Assembly (NCBI RefSeq): GCF_001578775.1
Contig: NZ_KQ969062.1
Coordinates: forward strand, 822,203 to 883,279
Source of the DNA: Streptococcus cristatus
Lineage (GTDB): Bacteria > Bacillota > Bacilli > Lactobacillales > Streptococcaceae
DNA length: 61,077 nucleotides
Direction of reading: 5' to 3'
Of this stretch, positions 38,224 to 47,653 are shown piece by piece. The position numbers and the translations under genes were made by a program. Numbering within the stretch: position 1 is the stretch's first letter; the number at the start of each line of letters is the position of its first letter. The notes below the pieces were generated by a model that worked only from the letters and a program-made list of their open reading frames with translations, did not search any database and had not been told where the DNA came from.

Positions 38224-39153
38224 ATGATTTTAACAGTCACAATGAATCCATCCATTGATATTTCTTATCCTTTGGATGAATTGAAAATTGACACTGTCAA
38301 CCGTGTGGTAGACGTGACAAAAACAGCTGGTGGTAAAGGTCTCAATGTTACACGAGTTCTTTCAGAATTTGATGATTCTGTTGTTGCTACAGGTTTAGTT
38401 GGGGGCAAACTTGGTGAGTTTTTGGTAGAACATATCGATGATAAGGTCAGTAAACATTTCTTCACAATTCAAGGAGAAACTCGTAACTGTATCGCTATTC
38501 TACACGGAGACAACCAAACAGAAATTCTTGAAAAAGGACCTGAAGTTCTGGAACAAGAAGGCCAAGATTTCTTGGCTCATTTCGAGAATCTCCTTGATAC
38601 TGTGGAAGTAGTTACTATCTCTGGTAGTCTTCCAGCAGGTCTTCCGGTTGATTACTATGCAAACTTGGTAGAGCTTGCTAATCGCGCAGGCAAACCAGTT
38701 GTTCTAGACTGCTCAGGTGCAGCTCTTCAGGCGGTTCTTGAATCACCACACAAACCAACAGTTATTAAACCAAATAACGAAGAATTGTCTCAGCTTCTTG
38801 GGAAAGAAGTTTCTGAGGATTTGGATGAATTAAAAGAAGTTCTTCAAGAGCCTTTATTTGCAGGGATTGAGTGGATTATCGTTTCACTTGGTGCCAATGG
38901 TGCCTTTGCCAAACATGGGGACACTTTCTACAAGGTAGATATTCCAAGAATTCAGGTGGTTAATCCAGTTGGATCTGGAGATTCTACTGTTGCAGGCATT
39001 TCATCAGGACTTCTTCATAAGGAATCGGATGCAGAACTCCTCATCAAGGCCAATGTCCTTGGTATGCTCAACGCTCAAGAAAAGATGACAGGTCATGTCA
39101 ATATAGACAACTATCAAGCTCTATATGATCAATTAATAGTAAAAGAGGTATAA
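38224..39153 (+). CDS. lacC: Tagatose-6-phosphate kinase
   Basis: 309 aa, PfkB family. Signatures are [11 protein letters not shown] (~38-48) and [13 protein letters not shown] (~249-261), with the anion hole and catalytic Asp. It phosphorylates tagatose 6-phosphate to the 1,6-bisphosphate. RBS GAGGTG. It is 1 base from lacD. Confidence 0.97.
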   Translation: MILTVTMNPSIDISYPLDELKIDTVNRVVDVTKTAGGKGLNVTRVLSEFDDSVVATGLVGGKLGEFLVEHIDDKVSKHFFTIQGETRNCIAILHGDNQTEILEKGPEVLEQEGQDFLAHFENLLDTVEVVTISGSLPAGLPVDYYANLVELANRAGKPVVLDCSGAALQAVLESPHKPTVIKPNNEELSQLLGKEVSEDLDELKEVLQEPLFAGIEWIIVSLGANGAFAKHGDTFYKVDIPRIQVVNPVGSGDSTVAGISSGLLHKESDAELLIKANVLGMLNAQEKMTGHVNIDNYQALYDQLIVKEV

Positions 39154-39154
39154 A

Positions 39155-40135
39155 ATGGCTTTAACAGAACAAAAACGTGTACGCTTAGAAAAACTCTCTG
39201 ACGAGAATGGCATTATCTCAGCTCTTGCCTTTGACCAACGTGGTGCTTTGAAACGCCTCATGGCTCAATACCAAACAGAAGAGCCAACAGTGGCTCAAAT
39301 GGAGGAACTCAAAGTCTTGGTAGCAGATGAATTGACAAAATACGCGTCATCTATGCTTCTTGACCCTGAGTACGGACTTCCAGCTACAAAAGCACTTGCA
39401 CCAAATGCAGGGCTTCTCCTTGCTTATGAAAAAACAGGTTACGACACAACAAGCACCAAACGCTTGCCTGACTGCTTGGATGTTTGGTCTGCAAAACGCA
39501 TTAAGGAACAAGGTGCAGATGCAGTCAAATTCTTGCTTTACTACGATGTAGACAGTTCTGACGAACTCAACCAACAAAAACAAGCCTATATCGAACGCAT
39601 TGGTTCTGAGTGTGTGGCGGAAGATATTCCATTCTTCCTTGAAATCCTCGCTTACGATGAAAAAATCGCTGATGCTGGCTCTGCAGAATACGCCAAAGTA
39701 AAACCACATAAAGTTATCGGTGCGATGAAAGTCTTCTCAGACCCACGCTTCAACATCGATGTCTTGAAAGTGGAAGTTCCAGTCAATGTTAAATACGTTG
39801 AAGGCTTTGGCGAAGGTGAAATCGTGCATACTCGTGAAGAAGCAGCAGCCTTCTTCAAAGCACAAGATGAAGCGACTAACCTTCCTTACATCTACTTGAG
39901 TGCAGGTGTATCAGCGAAACTCTTCCAAGAAACCCTTGTCTTTGCCCACGAATCAGGCGCAAACTTCAACGGTGTTCTTTGCGGACGTGCAACATGGGCA
40001 GGATCAGTTGAAGCCTACATCAAAGACGGTGAAGCAGCAGCTCGTGAATGGCTACGTACAACAGGTTTTGAGAACATTGACGAACTCAACAAGGTTCTTC
40101 AAACAACAGCGACTTCATGGAAAAAACGCATCTAA
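39155..40135 (+). CDS. lacD: Tagatose-1,6-bisphosphate aldolase
   Basis: 326 aa, LacD class I aldolase family. Visible segments are [52 protein letters not shown] (Schiff-base Lys region) and [11 protein letters not shown]. It splits tagatose 1,6-bisphosphate into dihydroxyacetone phosphate and glyceraldehyde 3-phosphate, joining lower glycolysis. Codon use is strongly biased. A bidirectional terminator follows. Confidence 0.97.
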   Translation: MALTEQKRVRLEKLSDENGIISALAFDQRGALKRLMAQYQTEEPTVAQMEELKVLVADELTKYASSMLLDPEYGLPATKALAPNAGLLLAYEKTGYDTTSTKRLPDCLDVWSAKRIKEQGADAVKFLLYYDVDSSDELNQQKQAYIERIGSECVAEDIPFFLEILAYDEKIADAGSAEYAKVKPHKVIGAMKVFSDPRFNIDVLKVEVPVNVKYVEGFGEGEIVHTREEAAAFFKAQDEATNLPYIYLSAGVSAKLFQETLVFAHESGANFNGVLCGRATWAGSVEAYIKDGEAAAREWLRTTGFENIDELNKVLQTTATSWKKRI

Positions 40136-40158
40136 TTTAATCTTGAATGTAGAAATCA

Positions 40159-40194
40159 AAAAACGTAGTAAGTTTCAGGACTTACTACGTTTTT
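40159..40194. terminator. Bidirectional terminator between lacD and the GIY-YIG gene
   Basis: A 15-bp perfect stem (AAAAACGTAGTAAGT with its complement) and a TTCAGG loop, T/A runs on both sides. Confidence 0.92.
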
Positions 40195-40438
40195 CTTCTA
40201 TATAAGCTAGTTTTTCAGCTCGTTTCTTCTTTTTGAAGAGGGCTTCAGCCGACATGGCTGCAGATTTGTCGGGGTATTCTTCTTGATAGATAAGCGTGAC
40301 AGGTAATCGGGCACGAGTGTACTTGGCTCCTTTTCCAGCCTGATGTGTTTTTAGACGAGCTTCTACATCGGTGGTATAGCCTGTGTAGAGGGTGCCATCC
40401 CCGCATTCAAGGACGTACATATAGGCTTTATTTTCCAT
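40175..40438 (-). CDS. GIY-YIG nuclease-superfamily protein (YazA/UPF0213)
   Basis: 87 aa. A GIY-YIG-type fold: [41 protein letters not shown], with the Arg and the later Glu of the active site ([13 protein letters not shown]). Small stand-alone members are widespread, and their biological role is not settled. Its start overlaps the end of the trmN6-like gene by 11 bases, so it is translationally coupled. Its 3' end reaches into the shared terminator. Confidence 0.9.
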   Translation of the reverse strand: MENKAYMYVLECGDGTLYTGYTTDVEARLKTHQAGKGAKYTRARLPVTLIYQEEYPDKSAAMSAEALFKKKKRAEKLAYIEEKRSKS

Positions 40439-41174
40439 AGTAAATCTCTTGAATTTCTGGTGTATAGCTGCCGTCTTGCTCGTGGATAAAGAGGGGCGGG
40501 AGGATTTTCAGGCCGTCTGGTGAACCATCTTTGATAGCCTCGATTAAGAGCATATTTGCTTCTCTCCCCTGCTTGGGATAGACAAACTGGATGCGCTTGG
40601 GCGCTAGATTATGGTTTTTCATAGTTTCTAAAATATCCAAAAATCGGTCAGGACGGTGAACCATTGCTAAGCGGCCATTGGACTTGAGGACTCGCTGGGC
40701 AATCGTGCAAATTTCTTCTAAATTCGTAGCGACTTCGTGACGCGCCAGTAGATAATGCTCACTGCCGTTGAGATTGGAATGTTCATCGACCTTGAAATAG
40801 GGAGGATTGCAGAGAATGATGTCAACCTTACTGCCAGATATATGGGCGCCTAGATTTTTCAAGTCGTCATGGATGACCTGCATCTGTTGAGTAAGGTGAT
40901 TTAATTCAATGGAACGCTGGGCCATATCGGCTAAACGTTCCTGAATTTCCACCGCTAGAATCTGGGCCCGAGTCCGTGTGCTAGCAAAGAGACCAACAGC
41001 CCCGTTTCCAGCGCAGAGATCGACGATGAGCCCTTGTTTGGGTAATTTTGGAAAGCGAGAAAGCAGGACACTATCGACTGAATAGCTAAAAACCTCGCTA
41101 TTTTGAATGATTTTTATATCAGTGGAAAAGAGTTGGTTGATTCTTTCTCCGTCTTTTAATTTTGTTTCTGTCAT
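40428..41174 (-). CDS. tRNA1(Val) A37 N6-methyltransferase (TrmN6/YabB family)
   Basis: 248 aa, class I SAM methyltransferase with motif [14 protein letters not shown] (~51-63) and the N6-adenine catalytic motif NPPY at 123-126. The family methylates A37 of tRNA1(Val) in E. coli; the tRNA target in streptococci is inferred. The adjacency of the methylase and a small GIY-YIG gene is conserved in Firmicutes. Confidence 0.9.
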   Translation of the reverse strand: MTETKLKDGERINQLFSTDIKIIQNSEVFSYSVDSVLLSRFPKLPKQGLIVDLCAGNGAVGLFASTRTRAQILAVEIQERLADMAQRSIELNHLTQQMQVIHDDLKNLGAHISGSKVDIILCNPPYFKVDEHSNLNGSEHYLLARHEVATNLEEICTIAQRVLKSNGRLAMVHRPDRFLDILETMKNHNLAPKRIQFVYPKQGREANMLLIEAIKDGSPDGLKILPPLFIHEQDGSYTPEIQEIYYGK

Positions 41175-41230
41175 ACCAACATTATAGCATGATTAAGTAT
41201 TATTCCAAAGAAGAAAGAGAAATTTTATAG

Positions 41231-41260
41231 GAAAAAACACCTGACAGAAACAGTCAGGTG
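41231..41260 (-). terminator. Terminator of the P-type ATPase gene
   Basis: CACCTGAC/GTCAGGTG around a 7-base loop, with the T run on the minus strand. Confidence 0.85.
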
Positions 41261-41266
41261 CGAATA

Positions 41267-43606
41267 TTAGTTGAATTCATATTTTTGCTTGATAGTACAA
41301 GCGATGAAAATTCCGATAAAGAAAACCATGAGAATCAGATAGACTGGCAAGGTTGCGGCTGTCAGCGTCGCAATTTCCAAAAGGTGTTGCAGGACAAAGG
41401 CGGATAGATAGAAGCCTGCGACTGAAAAAATGATCAGAAGAGCGCGCCAGAGGTTGAGTGGCAGACAGGCCCGGATGACTGACAAGAAGCTGATGCTGCC
41501 TAGCAAGTAGTAGGTCAGGGTGGACATTTCTATGTCGCTCCAGCCATGGCTGCTGCCCCAGATACGGACAAATAGCACGCTGAAGATAATCATGAGGGAG
41601 CTTGGCAGAGCCAGCTGCAGGGAGCGTTTGAGGAAGTGCTTTTCAACCGGCTTAATATTGCGCTCAAAGGTGAGGACAAAGGGTGGGAAGCCTTCGACAA
41701 ACTGGTCAATCAGGGTGATTTGAATCGGAATGAATGGGAAAATCAAGAGGTATTCTGGCTTGCCTAGCAGGATACTGGCGATACAGATGATAGCCAGGAT
41801 GAAGGAATAAATGGTCTTGATGAAGAAAATCGGAGCAATCCGGCCGATATTGTTAACGACCCGGCGGCCTTCAAAAAGAATCTCAGGGACATCGTTAAAG
41901 TCGGAGTTCAGAAGAACCAAGTTGGCAATCTGCCGAGTTGCGGGGTCTCCCTCTGCCATGACGATGGAGCAGTCTGCTTCACGCAAGGCTAAGATATCAT
42001 TAACACCATCTCCCGTCATAGCTGTTGTCCGACCGGCGGCCTTAAGAGTCTGGATGAGTAGCTTCTTCTGATGGGGAGAAACTCGGCCGAAGATGGCTGT
42101 TCCTTCTGCCTGCTCAACCAGTTCTTGATCGCTGATTTTAGAGCAGTCGATGTAGCTGTCGTAGTTGGCAAATCCAGCCTGGCTCGCGATATGCGAAACG
42201 GTCACAGGATTGTCACCAGAGATGATTTTCAAATCAACATCTTGAGAGCGCAGGTAGTCCAGTGTCTCAGCCGCTCCCTCACGAATAGGGTCAGTGATTT
42301 CCAGAATAGCTAAAGCGGTCATATCTTCAGGCAGTTGGATACTGTGTTTGTCTAGCACTTTATCGCTGTGAGCCAGTACCAAAACCCGCGATCCACGTTT
42401 TTGGGCCTCTCCAACAGCTGCAGGATTACTGTCCAGCAGCATTTCAGGCGCTCCTAGAAAGATAGTTCCGACACTGGATAAATGCATAGCGCCCCATTTT
42501 CGGTCACTAGAAAATGGAATAACATTGTCACTAGTATAGGTGTGCTCTAAATGGCCGTAGCCCTTGCGGATAGCCTGGGCTGTTGGGTTATTATCCTCGC
42601 TGGTTTGGATGTAGGCTGCTAAGATTTGACTGACGGTCTCATCAGAAAACTTATCTGAAAGGCTATGTAAGGCTTCAACAGTCATCTTACCTTGGGTAAT
42701 TGTCCCGGTCTTGTCTAGGCAGAGAGTGTCTACTCGAGCCAAGGTTTCAACAGAATACATTTCCTGAACAAGAACCTTGCGCATGCCGAGCTTGATGACA
42801 GCTGTCAGAAGTGACGTGACTGTCAGCAGGGCGATTCCCTTAGGCAGCATACCCAAAAGGGCTGTTGAGCTGGTAATGACAGAGTTTTTGATAGGCAGTC
42901 CCTTTATCATCAGGGCTTCAAAGAAGAGAGCCATTCCGAAAGGAATGATAATTTTTCCGGTAAAGCGGGAAATTTTCCCAAGATTGTATAGAATGCGCGA
43001 GTTGATAGGCTTGAGTGTTTTAGCCTCAGTCATGAGCTTGTTGGCATAGTTATCTGCGCCGACATGGTGCACCTCAGCATAAATCTGCCCACTGGCCAGA
43101 AAGCTACCAGACAGCAGCTCGGCGCCTTCTTCCTTGAGAACCAAGTCGCTCTCCCCTGTCAGCATGGCTTCATTGGCCTCGGCAACCCCCTCTACCACAC
43201 GGGCATCACTGGGAATTTGCTCACCGGCTGACAGCTTGATCAGATCGCCCAGTACAATTTCTTCTGGCTGAATCTTGACTTCCTGGCCATCGCGGATGAC
43301 TGTGACCAGCTCTCGACTGACCAGATTGAGCTTGTCAATCATGTGCTTGGCCCGCAGCTCCGTGATAATACCAGTGACGGCGTTAAAGCTGATGACGGCG
43401 AAGAAGATCAGATTGCTCCAGGCTTGGACAGAGACCAAGGCCAGAGCGATCACAAAGTTAAGGGTATTAAAAAGGGTGAAAACATTCCGCTTAACGATTT
43501 GCCAGTTACTAGTACTGGTGTCGCTTGTAAAATCGTTGGTCAAGCCCTGCGAAATCTTTTCATCTACTTGGGTTTGGTTTAAACCAATTAATTCTTTCTT
43601 ATTCAT
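41267..43606 (-). CDS. P-type cation-transporting ATPase (CtpE-like)
   Basis: 779 aa. The actuator TGES is at 150-153, the phosphorylated Asp298 is in DKTGTIT, the nucleotide domain follows, and the hinge is TGDGVNDILAL. The fourth membrane helix reads LLGMLPKGIALLT (PKG-I where many P2 pumps have PEGL). The later helices are short of the usual P2B acid pattern, as in the CtpE group, which has been linked to calcium. Ion specificity cannot be set from sequence. No ribosome site precedes the ATG, and an extended -10 ends 7 bases before it, so the mRNA may be leaderless. Confidence 0.88.
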   Translation of the reverse strand: MNKKELIGLNQTQVDEKISQGLTNDFTSDTSTSNWQIVKRNVFTLFNTLNFVIALALVSVQAWSNLIFFAVISFNAVTGIITELRAKHMIDKLNLVSRELVTVIRDGQEVKIQPEEIVLGDLIKLSAGEQIPSDARVVEGVAEANEAMLTGESDLVLKEEGAELLSGSFLASGQIYAEVHHVGADNYANKLMTEAKTLKPINSRILYNLGKISRFTGKIIIPFGMALFFEALMIKGLPIKNSVITSSTALLGMLPKGIALLTVTSLLTAVIKLGMRKVLVQEMYSVETLARVDTLCLDKTGTITQGKMTVEALHSLSDKFSDETVSQILAAYIQTSEDNNPTAQAIRKGYGHLEHTYTSDNVIPFSSDRKWGAMHLSSVGTIFLGAPEMLLDSNPAAVGEAQKRGSRVLVLAHSDKVLDKHSIQLPEDMTALAILEITDPIREGAAETLDYLRSQDVDLKIISGDNPVTVSHIASQAGFANYDSYIDCSKISDQELVEQAEGTAIFGRVSPHQKKLLIQTLKAAGRTTAMTGDGVNDILALREADCSIVMAEGDPATRQIANLVLLNSDFNDVPEILFEGRRVVNNIGRIAPIFFIKTIYSFILAIICIASILLGKPEYLLIFPFIPIQITLIDQFVEGFPPFVLTFERNIKPVEKHFLKRSLQLALPSSLMIIFSVLFVRIWGSSHGWSDIEMSTLTYYLLGSISFLSVIRACLPLNLWRALLIIFSVAGFYLSAFVLQHLLEIATLTAATLPVYLILMVFFIGIFIACTIKQKYEFN

Positions 43607-43613
43607 GAAAATA

Positions 43614-43622
43614 ATGATACCA
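43614..43622 (-). promoter_or_regulatory. Extended -10 promoter giving a leaderless ATPase mRNA
   Basis: On the minus strand TGG-TATCAT; the -10 hexamer ends 7 bases before the ATG at 43606, so transcription should start at or next to the start codon. Confidence 0.5.
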
Positions 43623-43679
43623 TTTTTTTATAGAAATAGCTATCGGAATCAGCTGTTACAGCCAAAGTTTGGAAAAATA

Positions 43680-43708
43680 TTGCAGACTATAAGGGTATAG
43701 GGTATAAT
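43680..43708 (+). promoter_or_regulatory. plsC promoter
   Basis: TTGCAG, 17 bases, TATAAT. Confidence 0.7.
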
Positions 43709-43763
43709 GGGAAAGGATGTAATCAATTTCAAGTACAATCACAGTTTGAAATAAGGAGAGTTT

Positions 43764-44504
43764 ATGTTTTATACCTATTTGCGAGGATTGGTAATTTTTA
43801 TCCTCTGGGCTTTGAATGGCAATGCCCATTACCATAATAAAGAGAAGATTCCTTCAAAAGATGAAAATTATATCTTGGTTGCCCCTCACCGAACATGGTG
43901 GGATCCAGTTTACATGGCTTTTGCGACCAAGCCCAAGCAGTTCATTTTCATGGCCAAGAAACAGCTCTTTGAAAATCGGGTGTTCGGCTGGTGGATTCGC
44001 ATGTGTGGTGCTTTTCCTATCGACCGGGAAAATCCTGGTCCGTCAGCTATCAAGTACCCTGTTAATATGCTGAAAAAGAGCAATCGTTCTCTGATTATGT
44101 TCCCAAGCGGCAGCCGCCATTCTACGGATGTCAAGGGAGGAGTGGCAGTGATTGCTAAGATGGCTAAGGTCCGTATCATGCCAGTAGTCTATGCTGGTCC
44201 CATGAGCCTCAAAGGCTTGGCAGCTGGGGAGCGCGTGGATATGAACTTCGGCAATCCAATTGATATTTCTGATATCAAAAAGATGAATGATGAGGGAGTT
44301 GAGGAAGTGGCTCGTCGGATTCAGGCAGAGTTTGACCGCTTGGATGCAGAAGTAGCGCCCTACCAGACAGGTAAAAAACCAAATATCTTCTGGCGGATTT
44401 TACGAGCAATTGCCTTTATTCCAGCAGCATTGATTGGTATTCTAACTTTCATTTTTAGTTTCCTTGCAAGCTTTGTCTGGGATCCAGATAAGCATAGAAA
44501 ATAA
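43764..44504 (+). CDS. plsC: 1-acyl-sn-glycerol-3-phosphate acyltransferase
   Basis: 246 aa. The catalytic HX4D motif is His42 to Asp47 (APHRTWWDPVY). Further blocks are GAFPIDRENPGPSAIK, the phosphate-binding MFPSGSRHS and a VMPVVYAGP segment. Hydrophobic stretches at both ends attach it to the membrane. It makes phosphatidic acid from lysophosphatidic acid. RBS AAGGAGAG. It is divergent from the ATPase gene. Confidence 0.94.
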   Translation: MFYTYLRGLVIFILWALNGNAHYHNKEKIPSKDENYILVAPHRTWWDPVYMAFATKPKQFIFMAKKQLFENRVFGWWIRMCGAFPIDRENPGPSAIKYPVNMLKKSNRSLIMFPSGSRHSTDVKGGVAVIAKMAKVRIMPVVYAGPMSLKGLAAGERVDMNFGNPIDISDIKKMNDEGVEEVARRIQAEFDRLDAEVAPYQTGKKPNIFWRILRAIAFIPAALIGILTFIFSFLASFVWDPDKHRK

Positions 44505-44508
44505 TGCT

Positions 44509-44549
44509 AACAGCTTTTAGATTTTTATCTAAAGGCTGTTTTAGTTTTT
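44509..44549 (+). terminator. plsC terminator
   Basis: AACAGC-t-TTTAGAT pairs with its complement across a short loop, followed by TTTTAGTTTTT. Confidence 0.8.
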
Positions 44550-44601
44550 CTTATTTATATTTGGAACTTTGTTTCAGATTTTTATATTTTCCCTTTTCTT
44601 T

Positions 44602-44609
44602 TACGAATA
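44602..44609 (+). promoter_or_regulatory. Com-box (sigma-X promoter) of comEA-comEC
   Basis: TACGAATA preceded by a pyrimidine-rich T tract, 21 bases before the comEA ATG; the canonical late-competence promoter. Confidence 0.92.
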
Positions 44610-44630
44610 AAAAGATAAAGGAGAAAAATT

Positions 44631-45326
44631 ATGTTTGAAGAAATAGTTGAAAAATTAAAGGAATACAAGATTTTTGTTGGACTTTCTTTGATAGGAGTCG
44701 TCTTGGCTGGCTTTTTCTTGATGAAGGGCAATGCTCAGCCACAGAATCAGGTCAGCACACTGGCTCAGGAAGTGGTTACATCAGCTTCATCTGAAACCAA
44801 TGCAGAAAAAAGAAGTGCGAATCAAGAAAAAATCGATTCAGAAAAAGATATGGATTCAGAAGAATCTGAGAAAGAAGTAACAGTTGATGTCAAAGGAGCT
44901 GTCAAAAATCCAGGAGTTTATCAGTTGCAGGCAGGAGCGCGTGTGCATGATGCTCTACAAAAAGCGGGTGGTTTACTGCCGGATGCTGAGTCCAAATCTA
45001 TCAACCAGGCTCAAAAATTAACAGATGAGGCAGTTGTCTATGTAGCTAAAGTCGGTGAGGAAGGAGCAGATGTGACGCAAACTAGTCAGACGCCAGCTGG
45101 AAATGGGGGAACAGAAAAAGGGAAGTCTGGCTTGGTCAATCTCAATACGGCGACCGAAGCTGAACTTCAGACAGTTTCAGGCATCGGTCAAAAGAAAGCG
45201 CAAGACATCATCGCTTATCGGGAAGCCAATGGCAAGTTTAAGTCAGTAGATGAGCTGAAAAATGTTTCAGGAATCGGTGCAAGAACCTTAGAAAAGTTAA
45301 AAGACTATGTCACAGTGGATAAATAA
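44631..45326 (+). CDS. comEA: ComEA, DNA receptor for transformation
   Basis: 231 aa. A membrane anchor (about 13-31) is followed by a Ser/Glu-rich linker, an SLBB domain (~83-135, VDVKGAVKNPGVYQLQAGARVHDAL) and C-terminal double helix-hairpin-helix DNA-binding motifs (LNTATEAELQTVSGIGQKKAQDIIAYRE and FKSVDELKNVSGIGARTLEKL). It binds incoming double-stranded DNA at the cell surface. Its end overlaps comEC by 20 bases. Confidence 0.96.
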   Translation: MFEEIVEKLKEYKIFVGLSLIGVVLAGFFLMKGNAQPQNQVSTLAQEVVTSASSETNAEKRSANQEKIDSEKDMDSEESEKEVTVDVKGAVKNPGVYQLQAGARVHDALQKAGGLLPDAESKSINQAQKLTDEAVVYVAKVGEEGADVTQTSQTPAGNGGTEKGKSGLVNLNTATEAELQTVSGIGQKKAQDIIAYREANGKFKSVDELKNVSGIGARTLEKLKDYVTVDK

Positions 45327-47547
45327 ATTTCCTATCAAACCCATCTATTTTTGTTTTTTGCTGGTGCTGACCTACTTTGCGATTTACACAGGCAGTCTGC
45401 CAGCTTATCTAGGTTTGGCAGTTCTCCTTGTTCGGCTCTTTTGGCTTTATTCGACTAGAAATAGTCTGCTTGTTTTGGTGTTCTTGAGTCTCTTTGCAGG
45501 ATTTTTCTTATTTCGGAGAGAAATGGCTAATCAAGCCTTTCGAGATGAACCGGAAACCATTTCTACCATTGTGATCAAGCCAGATACAATTAAAGTCAAT
45601 GGCGACTCGCTTTCTTTTCGCGGTCATTCCAATGGTCGAACCTATCAGGCTTTTTATAAAATCCAGTCAGAAAAGGAAAAACAAGCTTTTCAAAAGCTGA
45701 GCGATCAACTCCTTGTGAAGATTGATGGAGAACTCAGTTTAGCAGAAGACCAACGCAATTTTTCAGGTTTTGACTATCGGGCTTATCTAAAAACGCAAGG
45801 GATTTACAGGGTTTTGAAAATCAATCAAATCAAGTCTACTCAGCAATTTAGCAGTCTTAATCCTTGGGACTGGCTGTCGGTTTGGCGGAGAAAAGCCTTG
45901 GTTTATATCAAAGAAAACTTTCCTAGCCCCATGAGCCATTATATGACTGGACTTTTGTTTGGTGATTTGGACACAGATTTTGCTGAGATGAATGAACTTT
46001 ATTCTAGTCTGGGGATTATCCACCTCTTTGCTCTATCTGGCATGCAGGTCGGCTATTTCATGGATGGTTTTCGCAGGATTCTCCTCAAATCTGGTTTGAA
46101 AAGAGAAACCGTCGATTGGATACAGTTGCCCTTTTCCTTCATTTATGCGGGTTTGACGGGCTTTTCAGTGTCAGTCGTGAGGAGTTTAGTACAAAAGCTG
46201 CTCTCGCAGTTTGGTGTGACTAAGCTGGACAACTTTGCTTTGACAATCATGCTCTTAGCCATGTTCATGCCCAATTTTCTCTTGACGACGGGTGGTGTTC
46301 TTTCCTGTGCCTATGCTTTTGTCATATCTGTCATGGATTTTGAGCATTTACCTCCCGTGCGAAAGGTGCTGGCAGAAAGTCTGACCATTTCACTGGGAAT
46401 TCTACCGATTCTGATTTTCTATTTTTCCGAATTTCAGCCATGGTCTATTCTGCTGACCTTTCTATTCTCAGTTGTTTTTGATCTTTTTATGCTTCCAGCC
46501 CTGACCTTTATTTTTGCCCTATCACCTCTTTTGAAAATCACTCAGGTCAATGTCTTATTTGAACTGTTGGAAGGGCTAATCCGTTGGACGGCCTCCATTT
46601 CTTCTAGACCAGTGGTTTTTGGTCAGCCATCTATCTGGATGATGCTAGGCCTGCTTATCACTCTTGGCTTGCTCTATGATTTTCGCAGACAGAAGAAAGT
46701 TGTGACCTTACTTAGCTTGGTTCTTGCTCTGCTATTTTTCCTTACTAAACATCCTCTACAAAATGAAATTACAGTTATTGATATTGGGCAGGGAGATAGC
46801 ATTTTCTTACGTGATTGGCGGGGGAAATCTGTTCTGATTGATGTGGGTGGTCGAGTGGAGATTGGCAAAAAAGAAGTATGGCAGAAGAGGACTGCTTCGA
46901 CAAATGCAGAAAAGACCTTGATTCCTTATCTAAAAAGTCGGGGAGTGAGTCGTTTGGATGTGCTGGTTTTGACCCACACCGATACCGATCACATGGGTGA
47001 TATGTTAGAGGTGGCCAAGCATTTTTCTATAAAGGAAATTTACGTATCTAAGGGAAGTTTGACTCAGGCGGATTTTGTGGAGAAATTGGAGCGGATGCAG
47101 ACGGGAGTTCATGCGGTAGAAGTAGGAGATAGACTTCCAATTTTTGATGGAGCCCTGCAAGTTCTTTATCCTGAGGAGACGGGCGACGGTAGTAATGACG
47201 ACTCTGTCGTCTTGTATGGGCAATTTTTTGGAACCAGTTTTTTGTTTACGGGAGACTTAGAGGAGAAAGGCGAAGCTACCTTGATGCGGCGTTTTCCGCA
47301 ACTCAAGGTGGATGTTTTAAAAGCAGGACACCACGGTTCTAAGGGCTCCTCCAGCCCAGAATTTTTACATCAGCTTCAGCCCAAAATTGCCCTCATCTCT
47401 GCAGGTAGGAATAACCGCTACAAGCATCCTCATCAGGAAACTCTGGACAGATTTGAGAACATTCAGACACAGATTTTTCGTACAGATGAACAAGGAGCTA
47501 TTCGCTTCAGTGGCTGGGATTCATGGGAAATCGAAACGGTAAAGTGA
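45307..47547 (+). CDS. comEC: ComEC, DNA uptake channel
   Basis: 746 aa. N-terminal membrane helices and an OB-like extracellular domain (~75-200) precede the competence-domain helices (~230-480). A metallo-beta-lactamase-like domain follows, with VLTHTDTDHMGD (metal ligands) and KAGHHGSKGSS. It transports single-stranded DNA into the cytoplasm. No separate RBS is evident, so translation depends on comEA. It is full length, so the uptake machinery here looks intact. Confidence 0.95.
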   Translation: MSQWINKFPIKPIYFCFLLVLTYFAIYTGSLPAYLGLAVLLVRLFWLYSTRNSLLVLVFLSLFAGFFLFRREMANQAFRDEPETISTIVIKPDTIKVNGDSLSFRGHSNGRTYQAFYKIQSEKEKQAFQKLSDQLLVKIDGELSLAEDQRNFSGFDYRAYLKTQGIYRVLKINQIKSTQQFSSLNPWDWLSVWRRKALVYIKENFPSPMSHYMTGLLFGDLDTDFAEMNELYSSLGIIHLFALSGMQVGYFMDGFRRILLKSGLKRETVDWIQLPFSFIYAGLTGFSVSVVRSLVQKLLSQFGVTKLDNFALTIMLLAMFMPNFLLTTGGVLSCAYAFVISVMDFEHLPPVRKVLAESLTISLGILPILIFYFSEFQPWSILLTFLFSVVFDLFMLPALTFIFALSPLLKITQVNVLFELLEGLIRWTASISSRPVVFGQPSIWMMLGLLITLGLLYDFRRQKKVVTLLSLVLALLFFLTKHPLQNEITVIDIGQGDSIFLRDWRGKSVLIDVGGRVEIGKKEVWQKRTASTNAEKTLIPYLKSRGVSRLDVLVLTHTDTDHMGDMLEVAKHFSIKEIYVSKGSLTQADFVEKLERMQTGVHAVEVGDRLPIFDGALQVLYPEETGDGSNDDSVVLYGQFFGTSFLFTGDLEEKGEATLMRRFPQLKVDVLKAGHHGSKGSSSPEFLHQLQPKIALISAGRNNRYKHPHQETLDRFENIQTQIFRTDEQGAIRFSGWDSWEIETVK

Positions 47548-47590
47548 CCTCTGTTTCCTTGCTCTGAGAGCAAGCTAGAATTAACTTACC

Positions 47591-47619
47591 TTGATTTCGA
47601 GCTAAAATTATGATACAAT
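47591..47619 (+). promoter_or_regulatory. Promoter of the DUF805 gene
   Basis: TTGATT, 17 bases, TACAAT; 34 bases before the chosen ATG. Confidence 0.6.
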
Positions 47620-47653
47620 GAATTCTGTTAATAAAAATTTAGAGGAGATTTCT

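Noticed and set aside
41259..41266. TGCGAATA resembles the competence com-box.
   Set aside because: One mismatch at a conserved base, and it lies at the 3' end of a minus-strand gene with no plus-strand gene after it.
43607..43763. Possible manganese (yybP-ykoY) or magnesium riboswitch before the P-type ATPase.
   Set aside because: The space is too short, and the promoter lies 7 bases from the start codon, leaving no leader.
47556..47574. CTTGCTC/GAGCAAG hairpin after comEC as a terminator.
   Set aside because: No T run follows, so I did not list it; it may still slow transcription.
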